Shown one piece after another: positions 40,794 to 48,995 of a stretch of 64,000 nt of DNA; position 1 is the first letter of the stretch; each line of letters begins with the position of its first letter. This DNA is from Sphingomonas sp. Leaf17 (lineage in GTDB: Bacteria; Pseudomonadota; Alphaproteobacteria; Sphingomonadales; Sphingomonadaceae): contig NZ_LMKL01000001.1 of the NCBI RefSeq assembly GCF_001421505.1, positions 434,001-498,000 on the forward strand, read 5' to 3'. The notes beneath the pieces are model-generated. The model worked only from the letters and a program-made list of their open reading frames with translations. It made no database searches and was not told where the DNA came from. The position numbers and the translations under genes were made by a program.

Positions 40794-41765
40794 TCAGGGA
40801 TCCGCCAGCATCGCCGCCATGCCCGGCGTCAGATATTCATGCGTTACGCCCCCGACCACCGTCACGATGCGCGCGGCGATTCCGTGCGCGGTGGCCATCG
40901 CCACGCCCGCCTCCGCACCCGCCACGGTCAACGCCGTCGCCCAGGCATCGGCGGCCAGTGCGGTCGCATGGACCACGCTGGCCGACACCACCCCGTTGGC
41001 GACCGGCCTGCCCGAGCGGGGATCCAGCGTGTGGGCACCGCGCACATAGTCGCCCGATGTCGCCACGGCGATACCGTGCAGCGCGATCCGCAGCGGTGCG
41101 ACATCGGCACCCGGCGGCACCTCCAGATCGACCCACCATGGCTGGCCATCGGGGCGAACGCCCATCCCCGCCAGTTCGCCGCCGATTTCGACCAGCGCAT
41201 GATCGACGCCCAGATCGCGCAGGAGCACCGCGACCGCATCGACCGCTTGGCCCTTGGCGATGCCCGACAGGTCGAGCGCCAGCTCACCCGGCTGCCGCAA
41301 ATGTCCGTCGCGCAACGCCAGCCGCCGCCAGCCCGATGCCGCCAGCGCCCCCGCAATCGTCGCCGGCGTCGGTGGTGCCGCCACCGCGACCGGGCCAAAG
41401 CCCCAGAGATCGACCAGACGGCCGATCGCCGGATCGAACGCGCCATCGGTCTTCGCCGCGATCGCCAGCCCCTCGGCCATGACCTGCGCGAAATCGGCGG
41501 GCAGCGCGGCCCAGTGTCCCGCCGGGGACCGGTTGAAACGCGCCAGATCCGACGTCTGCGACCAGTGGCTCATCTGCGCGACCAGATCGTCGAGCCGCGC
41601 GACGATCGCCGCCGCGATGGCGTCCGCCGCCTGCCCTGACGGCAAGGCCAGCCGGACGGACCATCGCGTGCCCATCGTCTCCCCGTCAAGACCGACAACG
41701 GCGGCGGCCGGGTCACGCCGCGCCAGCGCGTCGACGGCGATGACCGGCGGCAGTGCGATCCTCAC
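40794..41765 (-). CDS. apbE: FAD:protein FMN transferase
   Basis: ApbE of 323 residues. It covalently attaches FMN from FAD to a Thr or Ser of target proteins, and needs magnesium. Motifs are GLDGETMGTRWSVRLALP near the N-terminus, the magnesium-binding ALDLSGIAKGQAVDAVAVLL and ISG-type residues, and GAHTLDPRSGRPVANGV near the C-terminus. There is no clear signal peptide or lipobox, unlike most ApbE proteins, so its location is uncertain. It closes an operon with DUF4198, DUF2271 and PepSY-type genes, with 10-14 bases between genes. In such clusters ApbE is thought to flavinylate a PepSY-type membrane protein or a partner. Confidence 0.92.
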   Translation of the reverse strand: MRIALPPVIAVDALARRDPAAAVVGLDGETMGTRWSVRLALPSGQAADAIAAAIVARLDDLVAQMSHWSQTSDLARFNRSPAGHWAALPADFAQVMAEGLAIAAKTDGAFDPAIGRLVDLWGFGPVAVAAPPTPATIAGALAASGWRRLALRDGHLRQPGELALDLSGIAKGQAVDAVAVLLRDLGVDHALVEIGGELAGMGVRPDGQPWWVDLEVPPGADVAPLRIALHGIAVATSGDYVRGAHTLDPRSGRPVANGVVSASVVHATALAADAWATALTVAGAEAGVAMATAHGIAARIVTVVGGVTHEYLTPGMAAMLADP

Positions 41766-41775
41766 CCGGCCTGGC

Positions 41776-42615
41776 TCACGGCGTCAGGACTTCCAGCGTC
41801 GTGACATAGTTCATCCGCCGCTCGGTCGCGCGCGGCGTGGTCGTCTTCGCATCGGTCGCCGTCGCGTTCAGCCAGTACATGCCGGCCGTTGGCCAGGTCA
41901 CGCTGAACCCGCCGTCAGCGCCGGTCTTCAGGGTCATCGCCCCCTCGTCGTTGCGATACCGCTTGCCGCCGGGGATTACCGTGACGGTCAGCCCCGCCGC
42001 CGGCTGGCCGTCGATCAGGAAGCGGAACCTGGCCGCCTCGCCAGCCACCAGCTCGTCCGGGTGCGTGACGGGCGCGAACTCCAGCCCCTTGCCCGTGGGC
42101 GTCAGGACGGTGGTGGTCGGCGCGCCGGCGGTCACGAACACCTCGTTGCGCGACGACGTCTCGGTCAGCTTCACGTTGGTCGCGTTGGCCGGGATATCGG
42201 CGACCGTCAGCGGCGCGGGCTGGCCGGGACGCGGCGGGCCACCGCGCCCGCCGACGCGCTTTTCAACGCCATCGACGGTAAAGCTGCCCATCACGCCGGA
42301 CATCTGCGCGCCGATCTTCCATGTACCGGGCTTGTCGAGCTGGACATCGAACACCGAGCGATAGCGGCCGGTCGCGCCATTCTGCAGCGCGCCCGGCGTT
42401 CCGTCGGGCTGCCAGACCTTCACCCCGTCGAGCCGCATCGGCTGGTGATCGAAGAAGAACAGGTCGTTGGACACCGCCGCGTCGATCGTCACCCAGGCGT
42501 CGGTGCCCGAAAAGACGGTCCCCGACGGCAGCATCCACATCCGGTGTGCCGAGGCGATGGCGGGGACCGCAAGCAGCGCGGCGGCGGCGATCAGGCGGAC
42601 GGCAAATGGCTTCAT
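41776..42615 (-). CDS. DUF4198 periplasmic protein
   Basis: The 279-residue protein has a signal peptide (MKPFAVRLIAAAALLAVPAIASA) and then HRMWMLPSGTVFSG, the hallmark start of DUF4198. The following region is beta-rich, with FFDHQPMRLDGVKVWQPDG and a glycine-rich segment VGGRGGPPRPGQ near residue 128, and a C-terminal PTAGMYWLNATATD Ig-like block. DUF4198 relatives occur with nickel, cobalt or iron uptake genes. The mature protein begins at His24 after the signal peptide cut, and a free N-terminal histidine could help bind metal; that is inference. It stands between DUF2271 and ApbE. Confidence 0.85.
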   Translation of the reverse strand: MKPFAVRLIAAAALLAVPAIASAHRMWMLPSGTVFSGTDAWVTIDAAVSNDLFFFDHQPMRLDGVKVWQPDGTPGALQNGATGRYRSVFDVQLDKPGTWKIGAQMSGVMGSFTVDGVEKRVGGRGGPPRPGQPAPLTVADIPANATNVKLTETSSRNEVFVTAGAPTTTVLTPTGKGLEFAPVTHPDELVAGEAARFRFLIDGQPAAGLTVTVIPGGKRYRNDEGAMTLKTGADGGFSVTWPTAGMYWLNATATDAKTTTPRATERRMNYVTTLEVLTP

Positions 42616-42626
42616 GGCAGGGTTCC

Positions 42627-43121
42627 TCAACGGGCGGACAGGGTGATGGCACCAAGTTCGGATTTGCCGGACCCGCGCGCATTGGGATTGGGCACGCTCA
42701 GCGGCAGCGTCACCAGTTCGCGACCGCCGGTTTCCCGCGCGGCCTCCACGTTCAGGACATATTGGCCGGGCTTGATGTTGGCGGGCAGCGCGATGGTGTA
42801 TTGCCCCGGCGCGCGGGTCGCGCCGCTGATGCCGTCGGCCGGCACGGTCATCGCCCGGCCGCCCTTGCGCCACCACGCGCGCAGATCGGCCAGATACTTG
42901 GTCCCGGCTTCCTTGCCGACCTTCTTCGTCTCGTACCACAGCGCGATCGTGCGGGCCGGGCCGCCGCCAACCGGCTCAAGCCAGATCGCGACATAGGGCT
43001 TGTGATATTCGGCGACCGGCTGACGCGGGATGGTGACGGTCACGGTCCCGGCAATGGCGGGCGCGGCGACACCGCCGGCCAGCAACGCGAACAGGGGAAG
43101 AGCGAACGGGGATGGTCGCAT
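42627..43121 (-). CDS. DUF2271 periplasmic protein
   Basis: The 164-residue protein has a signal peptide (MRPSPFALPLFALLAGGVAAPAIAG). The DUF2271 core shows YHKPYVAIWLEPVGG and TIALWYETKK, then ADLRAWWRKGGRAM, and ends with VEAARETGGRELVTLPLSVP. The fold is probably an immunoglobulin-like beta-sandwich. Its function is not established. It is always placed between PepSY and DUF4198 genes in clusters of this kind, which suggests work on the same flavin or metal system. It is 14 bases from the PepSY gene. Confidence 0.85.
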   Translation of the reverse strand: MRPSPFALPLFALLAGGVAAPAIAGTVTVTIPRQPVAEYHKPYVAIWLEPVGGGPARTIALWYETKKVGKEAGTKYLADLRAWWRKGGRAMTVPADGISGATRAPGQYTIALPANIKPGQYVLNVEAARETGGRELVTLPLSVPNPNARGSGKSELGAITLSAR

Positions 43122-43135
43122 GGCAACGGGCCTCC

Positions 43136-43786
43136 TCAATGGACGAACAGGATCAACAGGATGATCGGAATGACGGCACCCGCCGCCACGATGGGCCAGG
43201 TCAGCCGCCGGTGGCGTGCATGCAGATGCAGCAGCAGCAGACCCGTCAGCGTGAACAGGATGCAGACGCCGGCGAACAGGTCGATGAACCACGCCCACGC
43301 CCCGCCGGCATTGCGGCCCTTGTGCAGGTCGTTCAGGTACGCGATCCAGCCGCGATCGGTATCCTCCGCCGTGATCCGCCCGCTGGCGCGATCAATGCTG
43401 ACCCAGGCGTCGCCACCGGGGCGCGGCAGGGCGACATAGACGTCGGTGTCGGACCACTCCCCGGCCTTGCCCGCCGGGTCCAGCCCGACCGATCGTTCGA
43501 CCGCCGCCGACATCGATGGCGGCAATGGTCCTTCGCTGGTCGACGGGGTCGCGATCAACGCGCGCAACGGCGGCGGCAACACGCCTGCGCGCTCCTGCAC
43601 CACCGGCGTCGCGCCGATCATGGCCGCATGATTGAGGGTGATGCCCGTGGCCGCGAACAGCAGCATGCCGATCAACGCGACCGCCGCGCTCATCCAATGC
43701 CACATGTGCAGTTGCTTGAGCCACCAGCCGCGCCATTTGCGCTTGGTCTGGCGGACTGGAGTCGGGATCGGGTCGGTTCGGGTCAC
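43136..43786 (-). CDS. PepSY-associated membrane protein (ferric-reductase type)
   Basis: The 216-residue protein has an N-terminal helix (HMWHWMSAAVALIGMLLFAATGITLNHAA), a periplasmic PepSY-like domain of about 100 residues (SIDRASGRITAEDTDRGWIAYLNDLHKG), a second helix (WAWFIDLFAGVCILFTLTGLLLL) and a third (LTWPIVAAGAVIPIILLILF). Paired histidines (HMWH, LHARHRR and the LNDLHKG His) could carry haem or quinone electrons, as in PepSY_TM iron-reductase proteins. It heads the four-gene operon with DUF2271, DUF4198 and apbE. A Fur-like palindrome lies 42-56 bases upstream. A role in iron reduction or flavin-linked electron transfer is inferred. Confidence 0.82.
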   Translation of the reverse strand: MTRTDPIPTPVRQTKRKWRGWWLKQLHMWHWMSAAVALIGMLLFAATGITLNHAAMIGATPVVQERAGVLPPPLRALIATPSTSEGPLPPSMSAAVERSVGLDPAGKAGEWSDTDVYVALPRPGGDAWVSIDRASGRITAEDTDRGWIAYLNDLHKGRNAGGAWAWFIDLFAGVCILFTLTGLLLLHLHARHRRLTWPIVAAGAVIPIILLILFVH

Positions 43787-43827
43787 CCCGTCCGCCTAGC
43801 GGGCTATCCCGAGAAGTTCAACATTAT

Positions 43828-43842
43828 TGCGAATGCCTCGCA
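43828..43842. promoter_or_regulatory. Candidate Fur box before the PepSY operon
   Basis: TGCGAATGCCTCGCA matches the 7-1-7 inverted repeat of Fur sites (TGCGAAT-N-ATTCGCA) at 13 of 15 positions. It lies 42-56 bases before the PepSY start. The match is to a proteobacterial consensus; direct sphingomonad data were not checked. Confidence 0.45.
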
Positions 43843-43894
43843 TAAGCCGAAAGCGCATCATGCCCGGATCCTCTGCGCCGAACCGTCGGGTGCG

Positions 43895-43933
43895 AAAATG
43901 GCCCAGCGATCCGGTGTCCGCTGGGCCAGTTTT
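43895..43933. terminator. Bidirectional hairpin terminator
   Basis: TGGCCCAGCG (43899-43908) pairs with CGCTGGGCCA (43919-43928). A-run 43895-43898 and T-run 43930-43933 flank the stem. It probably ends the minus-strand oxygenase transcript, which stops about 170 bases before it. Confidence 0.6.
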
Positions 43934-44100
43934 CGGTCCGTTCCGGGAGCTTCACATCACGAGAACGGCCCCCGGACCATAATGCCTATTATTTTAATGG
44001 GAATAGGTTCCGGCCGCCCGTGCGCCCAGCCGACACCATGGTGCGACGGCAGGTGGTCGGGATCCCTGCGGGACCGCCACCCTGTCGCCCGGTCAGGCCA

Positions 44101-45054
44101 TCAGGCCTTGATAAGACCGATCTCGACCAGCCGCTCGTGCAGATAATCATGCGCGGTGATCGGCGTCGGATAGCGGTTCGGATTCGTGTCGCTGACGCAG
44201 GACGGCAGGGTCTCGATCAGGAAATCGGGTGCGGGGTGCAGGAAGAAGGGCATCGAATAGCGCGAATGGCCACGGCGTTCGGGCGGCGGATTGACGACGC
44301 GGTGTGTGGTCGACGGCAGGACATGGTTGGTCAAACGCTGCAGCATGTCGCCGACGTTGACGACCATCGCACCCTCGGGCGGCTTGATCGCCAGCCAGCG
44401 TCCGTCCCGATCGAGCAGTTCGAGGCCCGCCTCCTCCGCGCCCAGCAACAGGGTGATGAGGTTGATATCCTCGTGCGCGCCCGCCCGCACCCCCGGGGCA
44501 TCGGCCGGGATCGGCGGATAATGCAGCAGCCGCAGCACGCTGTTGCCATCCTTGACCGCCGGGTCGAACCAGTCGGGGGCCAGCCCCAGATGCCGCGCGA
44601 TCGCCGACAGCAGACGGTCACCCGCCCGGTCGAAGGCGGCGAACAGCTCGACGAAGGTTTCGCGGAAACCCTCGGGGCGTGCCGGCCAGACATTGGCGGC
44701 CATGCGATCGGCATATGGATGGCCGGCGGGCAACTCGCGCCCGACATGCCAGAACTCCTTCAGGTCGACGACGTCGGCCCCCTTGGCGATCTCGGTCCTG
44801 AACGGCGTGTAGCCGCGCGCGCCACCGCTGCCGGCCAGATGGTGGCGGCGCTTCTCGTCCTCGTCCAGCGCGAACAGCGCCTGCGTCTGCGCCCAGGCGC
44901 GCGCGATCAGATCCTCCGAAATGCCGTGGTCGGCGATGACAGCGAAACCATAGCGTTCGAACGATCCGCCGAATGCAGCAGCGAAACCGTCCGGATCGCG
45001 GTCGGCATCGGCGAGGGAAAGCGTCGGCACCTGGGCCGAGGGCGTATCGAGCAT
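44101..45054 (-). CDS. 2OG-Fe(II) dioxygenase, isopenicillin N synthase-like
   Basis: The 317-residue protein has the two-part plant/bacterial IPNS-like layout. The N-terminal DIOX_N region is VPTLSLADADRDPDGFAAAF and YGFAVIADHGI. The catalytic jelly roll carries the Fe ligands in AHEDINLITLLLGAEE (HxD) and THRVVNPP (distal His). The 2-oxoglutarate-binding RxS is in HSRYSMPFFLHP. All expected ligands are present. Typical members of this subgroup oxidise small metabolites, and the substrate is unknown. No related pathway genes are adjacent. The upstream region to the lipoprotein gene is 115 bases. Confidence 0.9.
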   Translation of the reverse strand: MLDTPSAQVPTLSLADADRDPDGFAAAFGGSFERYGFAVIADHGISEDLIARAWAQTQALFALDEDEKRRHHLAGSGGARGYTPFRTEIAKGADVVDLKEFWHVGRELPAGHPYADRMAANVWPARPEGFRETFVELFAAFDRAGDRLLSAIARHLGLAPDWFDPAVKDGNSVLRLLHYPPIPADAPGVRAGAHEDINLITLLLGAEEAGLELLDRDGRWLAIKPPEGAMVVNVGDMLQRLTNHVLPSTTHRVVNPPPERRGHSRYSMPFFLHPAPDFLIETLPSCVSDTNPNRYPTPITAHDYLHERLVEIGLIKA

Positions 45055-45169
45055 GGCAAATCGTCCCGGATCACAACGGAAACGTCAACGATAGCGTATG
45101 GCGGCGGGGTGGGACAAGCGGTGTGGCTCCGGGCCGGACCAAGCCCCCGCCCCGCGCGGCGACGGTCGG

Positions 45170-45667
45170 TCAGCCGCCGACGACCAGCGTGCCCCTGGCC
45201 TTGTCCGCGCCCTCCGGTGCCAGATCGAGCGTGAAGGCCTTTTTATCGTCGGTCGTACCGCGCAGGCTGTTGCCGTCGGCAGCCACGGTGAAGCCGGTCT
45301 TTTCCATTCTGGCCACGAACCAGTCGCGCACGACCTGCGGCGTGGCCGGGCTGGTGAAGGACAGGCGGACGCCCTCATTACCCTTCCCGTCACCACCCTG
45401 GATATTCATCCCCTGGATGGAGGAACCGGGGTAGAGATGAACGCCGTTCATGTCGAAATTGTCGGCGTTCAGCGTCATCCTGGGCAGGGCCAGTTCGCCC
45501 TTGAACCCGGGAATGTCCACCTTCAGCGCGCCGGTCCTGCCGTCGATCCCGCCCGTCATGGCACCGCCATCGGCATTGATCGCGATCGTCGTTCCCTCCT
45601 CCGGCTGGTTGCACGCCGCCGTCAGCAGCATCAGTGCGAGCGAAACGATGACAGGCGATCGCGACAT
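45170..45667 (-). CDS. Uncharacterised lipoprotein
   Basis: The 165-residue protein has an N-terminal lipoprotein signal (MSRSPVIVSLALMLLTAAC) with lipobox LTAAC, so Cys19 is the likely lipid site. No family is recognised. The middle part is glycine- and aspartate-rich with a beta-like rhythm (GALKVDIPGFKGELALP, NADNFDMNGVHLYPG), and the C-terminal half has a single folded-looking block (VVRDWFVARMEKTGFTVA) that resembles a surface-lipoprotein module. The start is 113 bases from the divergent Bcr/CflA gene. Function is unknown. Confidence 0.65.
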   Translation of the reverse strand: MSRSPVIVSLALMLLTAACNQPEEGTTIAINADGGAMTGGIDGRTGALKVDIPGFKGELALPRMTLNADNFDMNGVHLYPGSSIQGMNIQGGDGKGNEGVRLSFTSPATPQVVRDWFVARMEKTGFTVAADGNSLRGTTDDKKAFTLDLAPEGADKARGTLVVGG

Positions 45668-45779
45668 GGAGAACCTCGTGGTGCGTTGGTTGGGCAATAC
45701 ACGTAATACGTATGCACCGGGGCAGCAAGCCGGGTCGCGGGTGGCGAACGGCCGACCGATTGCCTATGTGCGTGCGTTC

Positions 45780-47051
45780 ATGACATCCGCACACACCGAA
45801 ATCGCGCCGGTCACGGCCGCCGAACCCCTGCCCGACGCCCTGCCCGAACCGGCGGGCGCGCCGATCGGCTTTGCCGAGTTCGTCGCGCTGATCGCCGCGC
45901 TGATGGCTTTGGGTGCGCTTGGCATCGATTCGATGCTGCCCGCCCTGCCCGCGATCGGCGACGCGCTGGGGGTCACGCTGGAAAACTCGCGGCAGCTGGT
46001 CATCACCGCGTTCGTCATCGGCTTCGGCGTGGCGCAGCTGGCCCATGGTCCGCTGGCCGATCGCTACGGCCGCCGCACGGTGCTGATCTGGGCACTGGTC
46101 GCCTATGCGGTCGCCAATGTCGCCGCGGCGCTGGCTGGCAGTTTTGCCCTGCTGCTCGTGGTGCGTGCGCTTGGCGGTGCCGCGGTGGCGGCGACCCGTG
46201 TCGCAACCGTCGCGATCGTGCGAGACTGCTATCACGGCCGGGCCATGGCCAAGGTCATGTCGATCGCGTTCATGGTGTTCATGGTCGTACCCGTGCTGGC
46301 CCCCACGTTCGGGCAGGCGGTGCTGCTGTTCGGTGACTGGCGGCTGATCTTCTGGATGGTCGCTGCGCTGACGCTGGCCGTGCTGACGTGGTTCATCCTG
46401 CGGATGCCCGAAACGCTGGCCGCCGCTGATCGCCAGCCCATTTCGGCCGCGCGTATCCTGTCGGGATGGCGCACGACGCTGACGAACCGCTGGTCGCTGG
46501 GCTACACGCTGGCCACCACGGCGCTGATGAGCGCGCTGTATGGCTATATCAATTCGATCCAGCAGATCATGTTCGACACGTTCCGCCTGCCGGCAATGCT
46601 GGTGTTCGTATTCGCCGGAACCGCCGCGACAATGGCGCTGGCGAACCTGCTAAATTCGCGGATCGTGATGCGGATCGGCACCCGCCGCATCAGTCACAGC
46701 GCGATGACGGCGCTGACCGTCCTGGCCGCCGTCCACCTCGCGCTGATCCTCGGCGGGATGGAGAGCATCTACGTCTTCTCGGTATTGCAGGCGCTGACCA
46801 TGGCCTGTTTCGGTCTGGCGACGTCGAACTTCTCGGCGATGGCGATGGAGGACATGGGCCGGATCGCCGGGACCGCCTCCAGCGTGCAGGGGTTTCTGAG
46901 CGTCACGCTGGGCGCGATCTTCGGCGCGATCATCGGCCAGTCTTTCGACGGGACGACCGCGCCGATGGTCACCGGCTTCCTGGTGGCGGGTCTGTGCGCG
47001 CTGGCGTTCGTCACCGTCACCGAACGCGGGCGCCTGTTCCGGTCGCATTGA
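45780..47051 (+). CDS. Bcr/CflA-type multidrug efflux MFS transporter
   Basis: The 423-residue protein has 12 predicted helices. The DHA1 signature regions are visible: GALGIDSMLPALPAIGDAL in helix 1, LAHGPLADRYGRRTVLI between helices 2 and 3, VVRALGGAAVAATRVATVAIVRD at helix 4, and ALFGDWRLIFWMVAALT in helix 6. This is the Bcr/CflA family, which exports drugs such as bicyclomycin, or small peptides. The start is uncertain: ATG at 45780 has no clear ribosome site, and an in-frame GTG lies four codons upstream. No regulator is adjacent. Confidence 0.85.
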   Translation: MTSAHTEIAPVTAAEPLPDALPEPAGAPIGFAEFVALIAALMALGALGIDSMLPALPAIGDALGVTLENSRQLVITAFVIGFGVAQLAHGPLADRYGRRTVLIWALVAYAVANVAAALAGSFALLLVVRALGGAAVAATRVATVAIVRDCYHGRAMAKVMSIAFMVFMVVPVLAPTFGQAVLLFGDWRLIFWMVAALTLAVLTWFILRMPETLAAADRQPISAARILSGWRTTLTNRWSLGYTLATTALMSALYGYINSIQQIMFDTFRLPAMLVFVFAGTAATMALANLLNSRIVMRIGTRRISHSAMTALTVLAAVHLALILGGMESIYVFSVLQALTMACFGLATSNFSAMAMEDMGRIAGTASSVQGFLSVTLGAIFGAIIGQSFDGTTAPMVTGFLVAGLCALAFVTVTERGRLFRSH

Positions 47052-47117
47052 TCCGCCGCTCGTCGCAGGCGCACGGAACCCGCCGCGCCACCCGCCCGTT
47101 TCCAGACCATCACAGCG

Positions 47118-47471
47118 ATGGAGGCGATCATGGGCGGACATCAGGTACGCGGCACGGGCACCGGCGACGACGGGTATGACGAGGACGGCTATGACGAGAG
47201 TCAGCGTGCGGAAATACTGGAGGCCACTCGTGACGGACCAAGCGACGGCAATCTCCTGACCGATCTTGCCCCCGACCTGGGTGACGACGACATGGAGGAC
47301 GAGGCGATCGACGACCTGGAAATGGATTCGCGGGCGGTCGGCGAAGCCGATTCCAGCGTCGACATGGACGAGGACGATCAGGACGAGGACGACGCACAGG
47401 ATGCGTTCGACGGCCAGCGGAACGATACCGATCCATCGACCGATCGCGATGACGTTGCCTTGCGACCCTGA
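47118..47471 (+). CDS. Small highly acidic protein
   Basis: The 117-residue product is about one third Asp and Glu. It is dominated by short runs such as GDDDMEDEAIDDLEMDS and MDEDDQDEDDAQDAF, and no family is recognised. It has no signal peptide or membrane segment and looks disordered. ATG codons at 47118 and 47130 are both possible starts. Codon use is in keeping with neighbours. It lies 66 bases behind the exporter gene. A weak terminator-like GC stem (47522-47528 with 47547-47553, then CCTTTCTT) follows about 50 bases after it. It could be an ion- or nucleoid-related buffer protein, but that is speculation. Confidence 0.55.
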   Translation: MEAIMGGHQVRGTGTGDDGYDEDGYDESQRAEILEATRDGPSDGNLLTDLAPDLGDDDMEDEAIDDLEMDSRAVGEADSSVDMDEDDQDEDDAQDAFDGQRNDTDPSTDRDDVALRP

Positions 47472-47939
47472 CTACACGGCCTGATGCCGTCACCGGACGG
47501 AGACACGAATTCGTACGGCCACCGGCCGGTCACTCCCTGCACGGGGCGGCCGGCCTTTCTTGTTGCATCGCAATACGGCGCGGCGGGCACGGCCGGTCGC
47601 CCGCTGATTTGCGCAAACCGATTCGGCACGATTATACAGTGGACGATAGGTCGGATCGTATCCCCGGCTTTTCCCGACGTGACGGAAAATGACCGATCTC
47701 CATGATTGTGGCGGCCTTGCCTTGATCCCGCCGCACTCTTCCCGGGCCGGCCCCACCACCGACTTGGTTCGTTCATCCAAACGACAGAAACCGTTGCAGA
47801 AGGGCAACGGATTCAAAAGTTCCACGCTTTTGTACGGTTGCAGTGCAACGAATTGACGGGTGCGCGGTTATGACCTCGCTGCCAAAGACGGTCGATGCGA
47901 CCCGGCAACATTTTTCAAGACGAGCAAGGAACTCTATTT
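47472..47939. other. 468-base intergenic region before the outer-membrane protein
   Basis: No credible gene. A possible terminator hairpin is near 47522-47558. A 7-bp stem CCGTTGC/GCAACGG is at 47792-47811. TTGACG at about 47853 might be part of a promoter for the next gene, but no matching -10 is clear. Confidence 0.5.
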
Positions 47940-48539
47940 ATGCGTAACATCGTCCTCGCTGCCGCTGCGGCGGTAGCGTTCGCATCCGCACCTGCCCTCG
48001 CCCAGGACGCGCCGATGTCGGACTCGAGCGCACCGACCGCGCCCGACGGCACCAAGGCGTTCGGCATCGAGCCGTATTTCGGCATCATGGGCGGCTACGA
48101 AAACTTCGATCGCCAGGAAAACGCCGGGATCCCGTTTCGCTCGCGTGGCAACTTCGCCGGTTCGCTGGTGCAGGGCGTACTCGGCGTGAACGTGCCGCTT
48201 GGCCCGGTGTTCGTCGGCGCAGAGGGCAATGCGACCAAGGGCGTCAGCGGTGACATCGACTGGCAGTACGGCGCAGCCGGCCGGTTCGGTTTCCGCGCAG
48301 GCGAGAGCGGCCTGTTCTACGGCAAGGTCGGTTACCAGTGGGTCAATTTCGACGCGCTGGGCGACGACAGCCGTGACTTCCATGCCGTGACCTATGGCAT
48401 CGGCGCAGAAGTCGGCCCGAAGGACATCGGCCTGGGCGGCATCACCGGCAACAGCGGCATCCGCTTCCGCGGCGAAGTCAGCACGTTCGGTGCAGCCAAG
48501 AGCATCCGTCCGATGGCTGGTATCATCGCGCACTTCTAA
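47940..48539 (+). CDS. Small outer-membrane beta-barrel protein (opacity/OmpX-type)
   Basis: The 199-residue protein has a classic signal peptide (MRNIVLAAAAAVAFASAPALA). Alternating strands follow, such as IEPYFGIMGGYENFD, NFAGSLVQGVLGVNVPLG, AAGRFGFRAGESGLFYGKVGYQWVNFD and GIRFRGEVSTFG. It ends in HF, with the terminal Phe that the BAM machinery needs. An AAGGA ribosome site is nine bases before the ATG. It matches the porin_4/OmpA-like 8-strand beta-barrel family. No peptidoglycan-binding domain is present, so it is a barrel only. Confidence 0.8.
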   Translation: MRNIVLAAAAAVAFASAPALAQDAPMSDSSAPTAPDGTKAFGIEPYFGIMGGYENFDRQENAGIPFRSRGNFAGSLVQGVLGVNVPLGPVFVGAEGNATKGVSGDIDWQYGAAGRFGFRAGESGLFYGKVGYQWVNFDALGDDSRDFHAVTYGIGAEVGPKDIGLGGITGNSGIRFRGEVSTFGAAKSIRPMAGIIAHF

Positions 48540-48558
48540 GCGCTGATGATCTGACCTG

Positions 48559-48596
48559 AAAAAACCACGGTGAGGGCAACCTCACCGTGGTTTTTT
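48559..48596. terminator. Bidirectional terminator, 11-bp stem with GCAA loop
   Basis: CCACGGTGAGG (48565-48575) pairs with CCTCACCGTGG (48580-48590) around a GCAA tetraloop. Six A residues flank the left side and six T residues the right. It ends both the outer-membrane protein and the suf operon (minus strand). Confidence 0.9.
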
Positions 48597-48641
48597 ATTG
48601 CGGTGTTGCCGGGCCGGAAAACCGCCAGCGCGTCGTCCTGG

Positions 48642-48995
48642 TCAGACCGTGAAGCTCTCGCCGCAGCCACAGGCGCCCTTGGCGTTCGGATTGGCGAAGA
48701 CAAAGCCGGCGGCAAAGTCGTCCTCGACCCAGTCCATCGTCGATCCGATGAGATACAGGATCGAGCCGCCATCGACGAACAGCGTGCCGCCGGGCGTGTC
48801 GATCCGTTCGTCGAACGCCTTGGCCTCGGTGACGTAGTCGACCGAATAGGCGAGGCCGGAACAGCCGCGACGCGGCGTCGACAGCTTCACTCCGATCGCT
48901 CCCGACGGCGCCCGTCCCATCAGATCGGCGATCCGGGCATGCGCCGATGGCGTCAGGTTCAGCGCCGCGGGACGTTCCCGCAAGGTCGTCGCCAT
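48642..48995 (-). CDS. sufA: A-type Fe-S carrier
   Basis: A-type Fe-S assembly protein of 117 residues with the three expected cysteines: one in TPRRGCSGLAYS and two in GACGCGESF near the C-terminus. A-type proteins transfer or bind Fe-S clusters. It is the last gene of the suf operon, and its start overlaps the stop of the DUF59 gene as TAATG. It belongs to the SufA/IscA/ErpA group, so the precise subtype is uncertain. Confidence 0.9.
   Translation of the reverse strand: MATTLRERPAALNLTPSAHARIADLMGRAPSGAIGVKLSTPRRGCSGLAYSVDYVTEAKAFDERIDTPGGTLFVDGGSILYLIGSTMDWVEDDFAAGFVFANPNAKGACGCGESFTV

Larger units (their letters stand above)
43787..44100. other. 314-base intergenic region upstream of the PepSY operon
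   Basis: No credible gene. It holds a Fur-like palindrome (43828-43842) and a hairpin with flanking A/T runs (43895-43933). The rest, about 43940-44100, shows nothing recognisable apart from a short AT-rich patch near 43980-44000. Confidence 0.6.

Noticed and set aside
47490..47825. 111-codon minus-strand frame in the gap before the outer-membrane protein
   Set aside because: It has no ribosome site, no family and an Arg-rich composition; the region looks non-coding.
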